From Caldithrix sp964468415 (GTDB lineage: Bacteria > Calditrichota > Calditrichia > Calditrichales > Calditrichaceae): a stretch of DNA of 59,847 bases. A program made the position numbers and the translations under genes. Shown in pieces: positions 1-8,011 of the stretch. The first letter of the stretch is position 1, and every line of letters begins with the position of its first letter. The stretch spans positions 1 through 59,847 of the forward strand of contig CAYXUS010000044.1 in NCBI GenBank assembly GCA_964468415.1, read 5' to 3'. A model generated the notes under the pieces. It was not told the DNA's origin and did no database searches. It saw nothing but the letters and a program-made list of their open reading frames with translations.

Positions 1-1747
1 CACTATCCACCAGGCAAAAGGCGCCATGCTCGCTACCGACCCACAGACGTCCGTTTTTGTCAATCGCCACCGAACGTGCGGTTCGGCTGCCATCCAGGGG
101 CAAAATCCGCGCCGATTGGCCTTTAAGCTTTACAACTCCCAAATTACTCGCCAGATAAATCACCGAATCTTCGGGCATAAACGCCAGATCAAAAATTGTA
201 AGAGCCCGATAGTTGGTCAGGTCTAATGGTACGCTTACATTCTCAAACCGATCCTCGTCGGGCAAATAACGGTACAAATAGTGCCGATCTCCTCTCCCCC
301 CGGCATACACCACCCGGTTGGCGCTTTTCTTAATAATTTGCACCGGAGACAAAATCCCTTCCTTTTCTCCATAGGCTTTTAAGGTTCCACTGCTGTTAAG
401 GCGGTAAATGGTGTTCCGCTCACTTTGTGCCAGCCAAATTCTTTTGTTGCTGTCCGGACAAATGGAAATAACTGTGTTCCGGAACGGTAACCGAATTTCC
501 TTTTGGGTTTTGCCCCGGAGAATGGCTACTTTACCATCGATGTGGCCGGTGTAAAAATTGTAGGAATCGGCCGCGACAGTAGAAATAATCGAAGAATGTT
601 TCCAGAAAAACCGCCTGATTTGAAAATCCCCGCCTTTTTCCTTTAGCTCATAAAGAATATTCCCGTCACTTGCCAGCAACCGTCGATCTGATATCTTAAA
701 TAAATTTTGAATCGCATAGTTCGAGAAGCTCACTACTTTGCGAAATAAAGGCTTGTACAAATGCAACAATCCCTTGTCCGTACTAATCCAGAACTGATTT
801 TCCTTGGTACCGGCAATGTGGTTAACAACATACAGCTGTGTTTCTTTGATCGATTCAAAAGCGTAACCCTTTGCCTTTCTTTCACCCCACACCAATCCGT
901 GATCGCTTGTGCCAAGTAGGAGATCTCCGCGTGCATTTGAGGCTATGGCCTGGATATTTGAAATTCGTCCGACTTTGGTCAAATGCCAGGTTTCCGTGAC
1001 CGGATCTTCCTCGAGCCAATAAAGCCCGTCATTGCTGCCAACCCACAGTCCACGGGATTGCCCCCAGCCTGCGGCCAAAACATTTGCCGACCAATTCTCC
1101 GGACGATTTGCCAGATGGATTTCAACAAACGAATCGATTTCCGGACGGTATTGCAACAAATATCCGGAAATGGAAAGTGCCATTATCCGACCGCCGGCAT
1201 CTTCAAAAAACAAAAATGAATGGGTGTAACTTGTCCCCAAATATTTGGGGGGAAAGCGGTAGCGTCTAAATTTTTTACTTTCTGTTTTGTAATGCACAAT
1301 TGCATTGGCTTCTGCAATCCAGATACTCCCGTCGTGTGCTTTGAAAATCTTTTTGGGAAAATACAATGTGGAATCGGTCGGGACGGTTTTCCCCGGAATT
1401 AACGTTTCTATTCTAACATTCCATGCCTTGTCATATGTCAGCCGCATAATCCCCAAATCGGTCGCAACCAGCATGCTCTGCCTTTTTAAACAGCAAAGGT
1501 CTTTTACATATAAACTGGGCAGCCCTTGCGAATAATTTGTGAATTTTTGCCCGTCAAAGCGAACCAGTCCGCCGTCGGTGCCAATCCATAAAAAGCCCGT
1601 GGAATCTTCGCAAACAATTTTTACCAGATCAGAGGGTAAGCCGTCTTCATAATCAAAATAGGAAAGCAAGAATTTTGAAGAGGCGCCAAAAATCGAACCG
1701 ATCCAGACAAACATTAAAAACAAAAAGAATGCAACTCGTAATCTCAT
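1..1747 (-). CDS. Two-component-regulator propeller sensor protein, N-terminal part (cut by left edge)
   Basis: The reverse strand is open from an ATG at 1747 to the window edge (about 582 codons, no stop), so the C-terminus is missing. The product begins with a signal peptide (MRLRVAFFLFLMFVW...), then YFDYEDGLPSD and FLWIGTDGGLVRFDG, the hallmark of Reg_prop repeats. Further propeller-like blades follow, such as SIWIAEANAIVHY, GLWVGSNDGLYWL, QFWISTDKGLLHL and RLWVGSEHGAFCL. Such blades usually form seven-bladed periplasmic sensor propellers in front of a histidine kinase, GGDEF or LuxR-type output. The output domain would lie left of this window and is not visible. It sits 171 bp downstream of the cytochrome operon on the same strand, behind a terminator, so it is probably transcribed separately. 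The ligand is unknown. A purely extracellular propeller without output cannot be excluded. Confidence 0.85.
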   Translation of the reverse strand, partial: MRLRVAFFLFLMFVWIGSIFGASSKFLLSYFDYEDGLPSDLVKIVCEDSTGFLWIGTDGGLVRFDGQKFTNYSQGLPSLYVKDLCCLKRQSMLVATDLGIMRLTYDKAWNVRIETLIPGKTVPTDSTLYFPKKIFKAHDGSIWIAEANAIVHYKTESKKFRRYRFPPKYLGTSYTHSFLFFEDAGGRIMALSISGYLLQYRPEIDSFVEIHLANRPENWSANVLAAGWGQSRGLWVGSNDGLYWLEEDPVTETWHLTKVGRISNIQAIASNARGDLLLGTSDHGLVWGERKAKGYAFESIKETQLYVVNHIAGTKENQFWISTDKGLLHLYKPLFRKVVSFSNYAIQNLFKISDRRLLASDGNILYELKEKGGDFQIRRFFWKHSSIISTVAADSYNFYTGHIDGKVAILRGKTQKEIRLPFRNTVISICPDSNKRIWLAQSERNTIYRLNSSGTLKAYGEKEGILSPVQIIKKSANRVVYAGGRGDRHYLYRYLPDEDRFENVSVPLDLTNYRALTIFDLAFMPEDSVIYLASNLGVVKLKGQSARILPLDGSRTARSVAIDKNGRLWVGSEHGAFCLVDS

Positions 1748-1863
1748 AGTATTCCCGCAATAGTTAGTAAGGTTTTATTATCGGTTCGCCTTGCTTATTT
1801 TTTAACAAAATCTTTCCGCTTTGCTCACAGAACCACCACTTTTGCCCAAAGTCTTACCAAAAA

Positions 1864-1891
1864 CAAAAGGGACGCAAATGCGTCCCTTTTT
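1864..1891 (-). terminator. Rho-independent terminator after the cytochrome operon
   Basis: The inverted repeat AAAAGGGACGCA / TGCGTCCCTTTT has almost no loop spacing. On the minus strand it is followed by TTTTGTTTTT, and on the plus strand by another T. It lies between the stop of the 11-heme cytochrome gene (1919) and the start of the propeller sensor (1747), so it probably ends the minus-strand cytochrome operon. Confidence 0.8.
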
Positions 1892-1918
1892 GGCGAGGAG
1901 GTACTTGCCTTTTGACTT

Positions 1919-3853
1919 TTACTTTGGTTCTTCCTGCTCTTCTAACTTGCGTTCTTTGATAAGCCGTTCGTATTCCAGCGGGTGGTGATGTTTAAGCTCT
2001 TCCAGGGTTATTTTGCCGTCAAAGCAAGTGACGTTTAGCGGATATTGTTCCGGATGATAGATCACGAAAAACCAATGCCAGATCAAAATAGCCAATGAAG
2101 CCAACCATGCTTCGTAGTAATGAATAATTTCCGTAGCCTCAAAATACCAGCTCGGCAAAAATCGTGCGAAAAACTCCGGGAACCAGAGCATAAAGCCCGT
2201 AAGTCCCATAATACCAATTCCCCAGATTAATGCCAAATATTCCGCCTTTTCGCCATAGTCGAAATGATCGAATTTGGGGCGTTCTTTCGAAAGGCCCAAA
2301 TAAAAGCGAATGTTCTGCCACACGTGCACTAAATCCATGCGATTGGGAAGCATAGCCAGAAATTCGCGTCTTCCTTTGGCGGAAAAGATGAAATAAAATA
2401 GCTGAATGATCGAGATCGTACCCATAATAATCGCCGCGATGCGATGGGCCGTGCTACGTATCGGCTCGTTCATACCCAATGAATACAAAAACTTAACCCA
2501 GCCCGCATCAGGGAATTTTAACGCAAAACCCGTAAGTGCCAATGTAGCAAAACTCAGAAATAGCAAAACGTGCAAATACACTTCATGGGTCTGGAACCGG
2601 GGCACCACTTCCGAATATTTCTTTGCTTTCAGTTTCTGCCGAATGTGGTAAACAACAATGAGTACATTGTGCAGAAACATACCTCCGATTACCAGAATGA
2701 TCATCCATTTGTAAAATACTTTGAGCAGATATGCAACGTAATTTCTGTTCTTCAAGCCGATTGGGTGAACTTCGATTCGGGCAAAACTTTCCGTGACATT
2801 TGAGTGACACTGGCTACACGTTCTTTGCAGGTTGGCCGGGTAAATTGTGGACTTGGGATCAAAACGGCTTCGGATGGCGTGATTTTCATGGCAGCTACCG
2901 CATGTGGCTGCCTTAAGCGAGCCCTTTAACACTGCCAATCCGTGATACGTTCTAAAATACGATTCAAAGCGACGGTAGTCCAATCCGTAACGGCTCATTA
3001 ACTTTTGCGACGAGTGGCATCCCGCGCATATTTCGGTTGAGCGTAATTCCGGATTTTTGTTGAATTTCGTCTTTCTCTCCAGACTTTCGATGTCATGTTC
3101 ACCATGACAATAGGTACAATTGGGGGCTTCAAAATGTCCGCGTGATAATGCCTTCCAATGCACGCTTTCTTCGTATTCCTGCATTTCTTCTTTATGGCAC
3201 TGCCCGCATGTTTTGGGAATGTTCAAAATATTTAACGATGAAGCAGGATCGAGAACGGGCTTTATGTTATGGCTGCCATGACACGAAATACACGTCGCTA
3301 CATTTGCTTCCGGATTTTTGAGGAACAGGCGTCCGTGAATACTTTTTTTGTAAAGCCGAACCGGATCCATGTTTTTCTGTCCGAACTGACGCATGGTTTC
3401 CACGTTGGAGTGACATCCCGAACACGTAGCAAGCAAATGCTTGCCGTACACCATCGAGCTGGTGTCATCTACCGCCTGAATATTGTGTGTGCCGTGGCAA
3501 TCCCAGCAGGTCGCCGCAATATCTATTCCCTGTTTGCGACCCATTCCGTGAATGCTTTGTTCGTATTCCGCCTGCTCGTCTTCGTGGCAGTTGCCGCAAG
3601 TCGGCGGAGGTACCGCACCATCCGGATGGTCTTCCCCAACCGCATGGCAATCAACGCATTCCAAATCCTGATGAATGGACTGGTGAAATAAGGTATCGTT
3701 CACAAACAGAGAAACCTCTGTCGAGTCGTTTACCTCCTTGGTTAATTCCGGATCCGAATGGCATTCCATGCAGGTTTCGTTATCCATTTGCGCCCAAAGC
3801 GGTGAAATAATTAAAAGTATCACTAATAACTGCCCGTTTAAGATTGACTTCAT
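1919..3853 (-). CDS. Eleven-heme cytochrome c fused to a membrane cytochrome b domain (CbcL-like quinol oxidoreductase)
   Basis: The 644-residue product has a signal peptide, then eleven CXXCH heme c sites (CMECH, CVDCH, CGNCH, CWDCH, CSGCH, CISCH, CGQCH, CTYCH, CAGCH, CGSCH, CSQCH) in about 350 residues. The C-terminal part has several hydrophobic helices with paired histidines (GMFLHNVLIVVYH, STAHRIAAIIMG, EIIHYYEAWLASLAILIWHW), as in FdnI/HydC-type diheme cytochrome b. This layout matches the Geobacter inner-membrane protein CbcL, which passes menaquinol electrons to periplasmic cytochromes. The function here is inferred from that likeness. The start at 3853 is preferred over an ATG six bases upstream because AAAGGA sits five bases before it. 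It is the last gene of the operon. CbcL itself has nine c hemes, so this is a larger relative or an analogue. Confidence 0.85.
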   Translation of the reverse strand: MKSILNGQLLVILLIISPLWAQMDNETCMECHSDPELTKEVNDSTEVSLFVNDTLFHQSIHQDLECVDCHAVGEDHPDGAVPPPTCGNCHEDEQAEYEQSIHGMGRKQGIDIAATCWDCHGTHNIQAVDDTSSMVYGKHLLATCSGCHSNVETMRQFGQKNMDPVRLYKKSIHGRLFLKNPEANVATCISCHGSHNIKPVLDPASSLNILNIPKTCGQCHKEEMQEYEESVHWKALSRGHFEAPNCTYCHGEHDIESLERKTKFNKNPELRSTEICAGCHSSQKLMSRYGLDYRRFESYFRTYHGLAVLKGSLKAATCGSCHENHAIRSRFDPKSTIYPANLQRTCSQCHSNVTESFARIEVHPIGLKNRNYVAYLLKVFYKWMIILVIGGMFLHNVLIVVYHIRQKLKAKKYSEVVPRFQTHEVYLHVLLFLSFATLALTGFALKFPDAGWVKFLYSLGMNEPIRSTAHRIAAIIMGTISIIQLFYFIFSAKGRREFLAMLPNRMDLVHVWQNIRFYLGLSKERPKFDHFDYGEKAEYLALIWGIGIMGLTGFMLWFPEFFARFLPSWYFEATEIIHYYEAWLASLAILIWHWFFVIYHPEQYPLNVTCFDGKITLEELKHHHPLEYERLIKERKLEEQEEPK

Positions 3854-3905
3854 AAGCATCCTTTATGTTTAAGAAACATCCTCTGCTTGCCGGGATCGTT
3901 TGCTA

Positions 3906-4334
3906 CTACTGGCTTACACCTTCTAAGTGGCAATCGGAGCATGCCGGCGCCTGATCGTTAACCCCACCATGGCACCGGTTACAGGTAAGCTCGCCCGAAT
4001 GTGCTTTCACAAATTCTCCGTGATTGTCGTTACTACCAAAGCGCATCCAATCCGCAGAATGGGGATAACTGATGGCCCGGCTTTGCTGCGCATGGCATTG
4101 ATTGCAAAAGCTCTCTTTCGCTCCCAGGTCGCTCCCGTGGCAAGACTTGCAGGTAACATCACCGATCAAAACAACTTTATTGGCATGGAACTCTGTGGAC
4201 TCTACATCCGTCCAGTCCTGCGGATGTGCCGGATTCTCCAAGGGTGTTTTTACTTTCGCACAAGATATCAAGAAAATGCCCACAACAAGTAAGGCAAACC
4301 CTATCTTTATTTTTTCCCCTTTAATTACTTTCAT
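3906..4334 (-). CDS. Tetraheme cytochrome c lipoprotein
   Basis: The 142-residue product starts at an ATG preceded by a GTGGGGG ribosome site. The reading frame stays open further upstream, but that part overlaps the previous gene and looks non-coding. A short hydrophobic segment ends in a lipobox (FLISC), so the mature protein is probably a lipoprotein. Four CXXCH sites are present (CKSCH, CNQCH, CNRCH, CSDCH), with additional histidines (YPHSADW, FVKAHSGE) that could be distal ligands. It lies 17 bp after the 12-heme cytochrome and 52 bp before the cytochrome b fusion. A periplasm-side electron shuttle tethered to a membrane is the likely role. Which membrane cannot be read from the sequence. 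Confidence 0.85.
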   Translation of the reverse strand: MKVIKGEKIKIGFALLVVGIFLISCAKVKTPLENPAHPQDWTDVESTEFHANKVVLIGDVTCKSCHGSDLGAKESFCNQCHAQQSRAISYPHSADWMRFGSNDNHGEFVKAHSGELTCNRCHGGVNDQAPACSDCHLEGVSQ

Positions 4335-4351
4335 TTGGAATGCCCCCACTT

Positions 4352-5254
4352 CTAATTTCCATGGCATGTCGTACACACCACATCCGCGTACGCATCGTTG
4401 TGGCAACTTAAACATGTCTCAAAATCTATTTGCGCCTCGCGCGCATGAGCTCCGCCATCCCCCTGAATGCGATTACTCCAATTTGGCATGGCATGGTTTT
4501 TCGGCATCACGTGTTCCGAACGGTGGCAATCGACACAAAAGGCCTCTTCCTGATGGCAGGTTAAGCAATTCTCTTTATTCCCCTTTGCCATCATCCCGTG
4601 GGTAAACCTGAAATTTAACGGATGCACCTGATGATCCAAATTATCGCCTTCGTGGCAAGTAATGCAGTAGTTTTCCTGGTGGCAATGGATACAGGAATTC
4701 TTTCCGATTTGCCGGGCAATTCCGTGATCTTTGCGCCAATTTACCCGATGGCTAATCGGTGTAAAATTCATCGTTGTTTGGTGACAGGTAAAACACTGCA
4801 GCCTGTTCGTCGCCACGTCGGCGCCTTTGTGGCACGTGGTACATTGCTCGCGGCTGGGCAAATGGAAGGTTCCCACCTGCTCGGCCTGGTCCACACCTTT
4901 GTGGCAGGTAAGGCAGTTTGTGCCCTCTGCATCCACATGTAATTTATGAGGAAACCGACTCTTAAAGCCGCTGAGTCTGGGAGCCACTCCCGGCTCATCC
5001 GGATTGGTGTGGCAGGTTGAACAGGGCGTTTCATCTTCGTCATGACAATCGTAGCACGTTTGCATTTTTGGTACTAAAACGTCGCTGGCCTTTGTGCTTT
5101 CCGTGGCCTTTTGGTGGCAATCCACACAAGCGATCTCTTGTTCTTCCACATGAAACTTATGCGAAAAAATAATACGATCTTCTTTTTGTGCCAATCCGTT
5201 CAACGCCCACAAAACGGTTAAAAACACAGCGCCTATTAATATTCGTTCACGCAT
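4352..5254 (-). CDS. Twelve-heme periplasmic cytochrome c
   Basis: The 300-residue protein has a signal peptide (MRERILIGAVFLTVLWALN) and twelve CXXCH sites in about 265 residues: CVDCH, CYDCH, CSTCH, CLTCH, CTTCH, CFTCH, CIHCH, CITCH, CLTCH, CVDCH, CLSCH, CTTCH. A repeated FSHKFH / FPHKLH / ISHRVN / FTHGMM spacing supplies distal histidines, typical of the cytochrome c3/c7-like multiheme class. It has no lipobox, so it is expected to be soluble in the periplasm or seated in the beta-barrel encoded 12 bp upstream, as MtrA sits in MtrB. That pairing is inferred from gene order and heme number. The start has an AGGTGG ribosome site six bases upstream. Confidence 0.88.
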   Translation of the reverse strand: MRERILIGAVFLTVLWALNGLAQKEDRIIFSHKFHVEEQEIACVDCHQKATESTKASDVLVPKMQTCYDCHDEDETPCSTCHTNPDEPGVAPRLSGFKSRFPHKLHVDAEGTNCLTCHKGVDQAEQVGTFHLPSREQCTTCHKGADVATNRLQCFTCHQTTMNFTPISHRVNWRKDHGIARQIGKNSCIHCHQENYCITCHEGDNLDHQVHPLNFRFTHGMMAKGNKENCLTCHQEEAFCVDCHRSEHVMPKNHAMPNWSNRIQGDGGAHAREAQIDFETCLSCHNDAYADVVCTTCHGN

Positions 5255-5266
5255 ATTTCCACCTTT

Positions 5267-6487
5267 TTACCAAATAAAATTAATATGATTCAAAACACGT
5301 TGATCATATTGATAGCGTGCATTTGACAACCACTGATACTCCAAACGGGTACTCCAATGCCTGGAAAATTGATAGCTAACCCCAATGGCGTTGGCTAACT
5401 GGCTGTCGTAGTCGTATTGTTTCTCAAACCGGTAACGTGAATAATCGACGTGGAATGTAGCCCGAAGTTTGGGAAGCACCTGCAGCCGATAATCTGCCAA
5501 GACACCCAACTGGTTTCCCAGATCACCCATTTCGTACACAAATCCTACGGATCCACAGCGGCTTCCCAGCGAAACAATCATCCGGGTGCCATAGCCTTCC
5601 TTGAGTTGTACCCCCTGGATTGCACCCGTTACGGAAAATTGCTCATTCACCTGGTAAGCGACATCGAATCCGCTCAACAAATATTTTTCGATTTCGAACG
5701 TACTGAAATAAGAGGTTTGGTAAACCTGAGGATACTGTTGTTTCAAGTAGCCGCTAAGCATCCATTTGCGCCCAAGCCGGTAACGTGCCGAAAGGTAAAA
5801 GCGATGGAGTCTGCTGTTTGCCAGATCGTAATGGGCCTGCAAGTAAAGAACCAAATTGGAAACGGAATAATTGCTAAAATTGATTCCGGCAATTTGCCAT
5901 TGGGTTTGGCTGTGAAATAATTTTTGCAGATAGACAAGATGAAGATTACTGTTCCACACATTTCGCAGCATCAGCCGCGTTCCCAGCACCGTTGCTTCGG
6001 CCGGTTCGTACATTTTAAAAGCCCGGAATAAATGGGACTCGATGCCGCCGTACACCTGCCAGTGCAAAAAGCGCCACGGTTTAAGCAGTACATTCAATCC
6101 GTCCAGACTCCCCAATAATATGCCCGGATACAAAAATTGCCGGCCTAATTCGAAATCCAAAAAATTATGGAATAAACGCTTTCCGCTTACGGAAAGCCGG
6201 TACGCTTTAAAGCGTTTCACATCCTGCAAGTCACTTTCGTTTAAATCGGTCAATGCCCTTCCCGAAAAATGGAAGCTAATATTTTCGGAAAACGGGCGCA
6301 CATCCAGTCGCAATGTTTGATAAAGCCTATTGTGAATCGTGGTTTCCGAACTTGCATCCGATTTTTGCACGGCATACGAATAGACGGAATTTTGAATAAA
6401 CCCGCTGGTTTTCGAAGCGTTTTGCGCATTAAGGAAACCACAGCCTATCACCAATACACTCACCAACAAAAAACGTAGTTTTTTCAT
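5267..6487 (-). CDS. Outer-membrane beta-barrel protein of the cytochrome conduit
   Basis: The 406-residue product has a signal peptide ending near FLNAQ. The rest is alternating amphipathic strands rich in Tyr, Phe and Arg (HWQVYGGIESHLFRAFKMYE, RFYLSARYRLGRKWMLSGYL), ending in the aromatic residue W as outer-membrane barrels commonly do. No family can be assigned with certainty. It is flanked by a Sec-candidate cytochrome upstream and a 12-heme cytochrome downstream, so the natural reading is the porin of a porin-cytochrome complex, analogous to MtrB, PioB or the Geobacter Ext barrels. It is shorter than MtrB (about 700 residues) and closer to the smaller Ext-type porins. A terminator-like hairpin lies between it and the gene upstream. 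Confidence 0.75.
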   Translation of the reverse strand: MKKLRFLLVSVLVIGCGFLNAQNASKTSGFIQNSVYSYAVQKSDASSETTIHNRLYQTLRLDVRPFSENISFHFSGRALTDLNESDLQDVKRFKAYRLSVSGKRLFHNFLDFELGRQFLYPGILLGSLDGLNVLLKPWRFLHWQVYGGIESHLFRAFKMYEPAEATVLGTRLMLRNVWNSNLHLVYLQKLFHSQTQWQIAGINFSNYSVSNLVLYLQAHYDLANSRLHRFYLSARYRLGRKWMLSGYLKQQYPQVYQTSYFSTFEIEKYLLSGFDVAYQVNEQFSVTGAIQGVQLKEGYGTRMIVSLGSRCGSVGFVYEMGDLGNQLGVLADYRLQVLPKLRATFHVDYSRYRFEKQYDYDSQLANAIGVSYQFSRHWSTRLEYQWLSNARYQYDQRVLNHINFIW

Positions 6488-6510
6488 GGCAATTTTTACC
6501 TATCAGTTAA

Positions 6511-6544
6511 CTGAATAAAAGGGCTAATGCTCATGCATTAGCCC
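6511..6544 (-). terminator. Strong hairpin terminator between the Sec-candidate cytochrome and the beta-barrel gene
   Basis: A perfect 10-bp stem GGGCTAATGC / GCATTAGCCC with a four-base loop is followed on the minus strand by TTTTATTCAG. It stands 16 bp after the stop of the cytochrome gene and 34 bp before the barrel start. It should end or attenuate transcription from the rhodanese promoter, so the barrel and the three cytochromes behind it are probably expressed at a different level. Confidence 0.75.
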
Positions 6545-6559
6545 GGAGGTTTTAGGATA

Positions 6560-7927
6560 CTACTGCACAAAGACAGGCGCATTGGCCTTTAGTTCCGCAT
6601 CAAGATAATTGGAATCGACATCAGCAGGCGTCAACAGATATTTGTCATGATTATCGTGGCAAGCCTGCCCGCACCAGGTGGTACCTGTGGTGTCGGTTTG
6701 CGGCGTCCAACGCTGGATGTTGTGCGGCGTCGCATACTTCCACGTCGGGGCCGCAGCAAAATCCGTTAAAGTAATAGACCCGCCCCAATTTTCGTACGTG
6801 TCCGGAGCAATCGGAATGTGCCGCACCAAGATGTAGTCCGCACTACGCAGGGCACTCTTCATGTAATTTTTGCCAATCTTGAAATCGGGATAAGAATGCC
6901 CGGTAATGCCAACTCCACCCACATGGCAGGAGTTACAATTCTTGTACGTTTGCGAATGGCAAATCTGGCAGGCCAGTTTTTCATCGCCCATTACATGGGT
7001 TTTGTGGTAAATGTTACTGGTATCGCTCTCCACCGGGTGACAATCTTCGCATTGGGGTACAAAGCTGGGATTATCGATGTAGCGATACGAATACGGCGTA
7101 CCATCTCCGTGCATCTCGTCTCCCGTGTGGCAAAAATTACATTGATAGCCTTTATTGTAATGCACATCCGCTTTAATGCCTTCCGGCCAGCCTTCTTCAC
7201 CGGCGTGCAGGCCGCGGTACTCTTCGCCGATACGCGATCCGTGACAGGCCGTACAATTGTTGACCATACTCGGGGTTTGGTAAAACACATGACCCCGTTC
7301 CAGTCCGCCCCCTACCGAGGTGGGACGAATAACGTGGCATTGCCCACAAGACGCATGGCATTTGGCGCAATCTTGATTAAACCCGGCTGCCATTTTCGCA
7401 TCACTCATCAAATCTTGACCGCCCGAACGAATTTTAAACCGTTCCAGATAACCTCGCTGCGTGTAATGTAAAGATGAGGCAAACCTCGTTGTGATGTCGG
7501 AATGGCAAGGGCTACAATAAACATCGGCCTTTTCCGACGGGTAGGCCACAAAGTTGGCCGTTGCGGCATGAGCATCTGCCTTTGCCTCTTTGGTCAATGG
7601 CGTATTCGGATTGCCTCCGTGACAATCTACGCATTTAATTTGTCCATGAGCGCTATTGAGAAAATCCTGTGAAATCAGGACACGTTCCGCAGGCCCCAAC
7701 GGGGCCACCGCTCCGCCTCAGCCTTCTCCCGTGTCGCCACCGGTATTTTCCAATGGCTCGGCTACCTCGGTTAGCAATGCCTTGTCGGTATGGCAGGCAA
7801 CACAACTGGATTGGTTGGCCACTTCGTAAAGGCCTTGCTTTTGCGAGATGTCACTCTTTTTTTCCTGGCATGCCATTAACCCCAATAAGAGGAACGTCCA
7901 AATAACCACTAAAATTTTGTTTTTCAC
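6560..7927 (-). CDS. Multiheme cytochrome c lipoprotein with in-frame TGA (candidate selenoprotein)
   Basis: The reading frame is one gene split only by a TGA at 7720-7718. Read through, it gives 455 residues from a GTG at 7927 with GGAGAAGG six bases upstream. Residues 1-20 form a lipoprotein signal (LLLGLMAC). One CXXCH (CVACH) lies before the TGA, which is codon 70. Nine more follow (CVDCH, CSPCH, CAKCH, CGQCH, CTACH, CNFCH, CEDCH, CQICH, CNSCH), plus one CX3CH (CGQACH). The TGA sits in a Gly-rich linker, GEG-U-GGAV. Neither half is plausible alone: the first is a one-heme stub, and the second lacks a signal peptide and a ribosome site although it is full of periplasmic heme motifs. A SECIS-like hairpin follows the TGA. 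Alternatives are a nonsense mutation or a sequencing error (GGA to TGA). The role is probably surface or periplasmic electron transfer beside the rhodanese lipoprotein. Confidence 0.8.
7692..7720 (-). promoter_or_regulatory. Candidate selenocysteine recoding site: in-frame UGA plus bacterial SECIS-like hairpin
   Basis: On the coding (minus) strand the UGA is followed by 11 nt and then a perfect 6-bp stem GGCCCC, apical loop GUU, GGGGCC. The loop starts 18 nt after the UGA and its first base is G. Bacterial SECIS elements read by SelB lie directly downstream of the UGA inside the coding region and carry a G, usually GU, at the start of a small apical loop, so this fits in position and form. 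Two further GC pairs could form below a small internal loop. Whether the cell has SelA, SelB, SelD and tRNA-Sec cannot be seen in this window. Confidence 0.65.
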
Positions 7928-7957
7928 GACGCCTTCTCCACATTTACTCATGACAAA

Positions 7958-7989
7958 GATAAGGCTACCGTTGTAACGATAGCCTTATC
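7958..7989 (-). terminator. Intercistronic hairpin after the rhodanese gene
   Basis: A perfect 10-bp inverted repeat GATAAGGCTA / TAGCCTTATC with a 12-base loop lies between the rhodanese stop (8012) and the cytochrome start (7927). On the minus strand the run after it is only TTTGT, so it may act as a weak attenuator or as an mRNA-processing or stability hairpin that lets the rhodanese gene be expressed more than the cytochrome. Confidence 0.55.
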
Positions 7990-8011
7990 ATCATGCTTGT
8001 TTACGCTTTCT

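Noticed and set aside
3269..3691. A 140-residue open frame on the plus strand
   Set aside because: It is antisense to the 11-heme cytochrome and has no supporting features.
6818..7471. A 217-residue open frame on the plus strand
   Set aside because: It is the antisense of the cytochrome gene with heme motifs. No ribosome site or family feature was seen.
6560..7951. Two separate genes: a 77-residue lipoprotein (7951-7718) and a 382-residue cytochrome (7708-6560)
   Set aside because: They share one frame, the second lacks signal peptide and ribosome site, and a SECIS-like hairpin follows the TGA, so one recoded gene is the better model.
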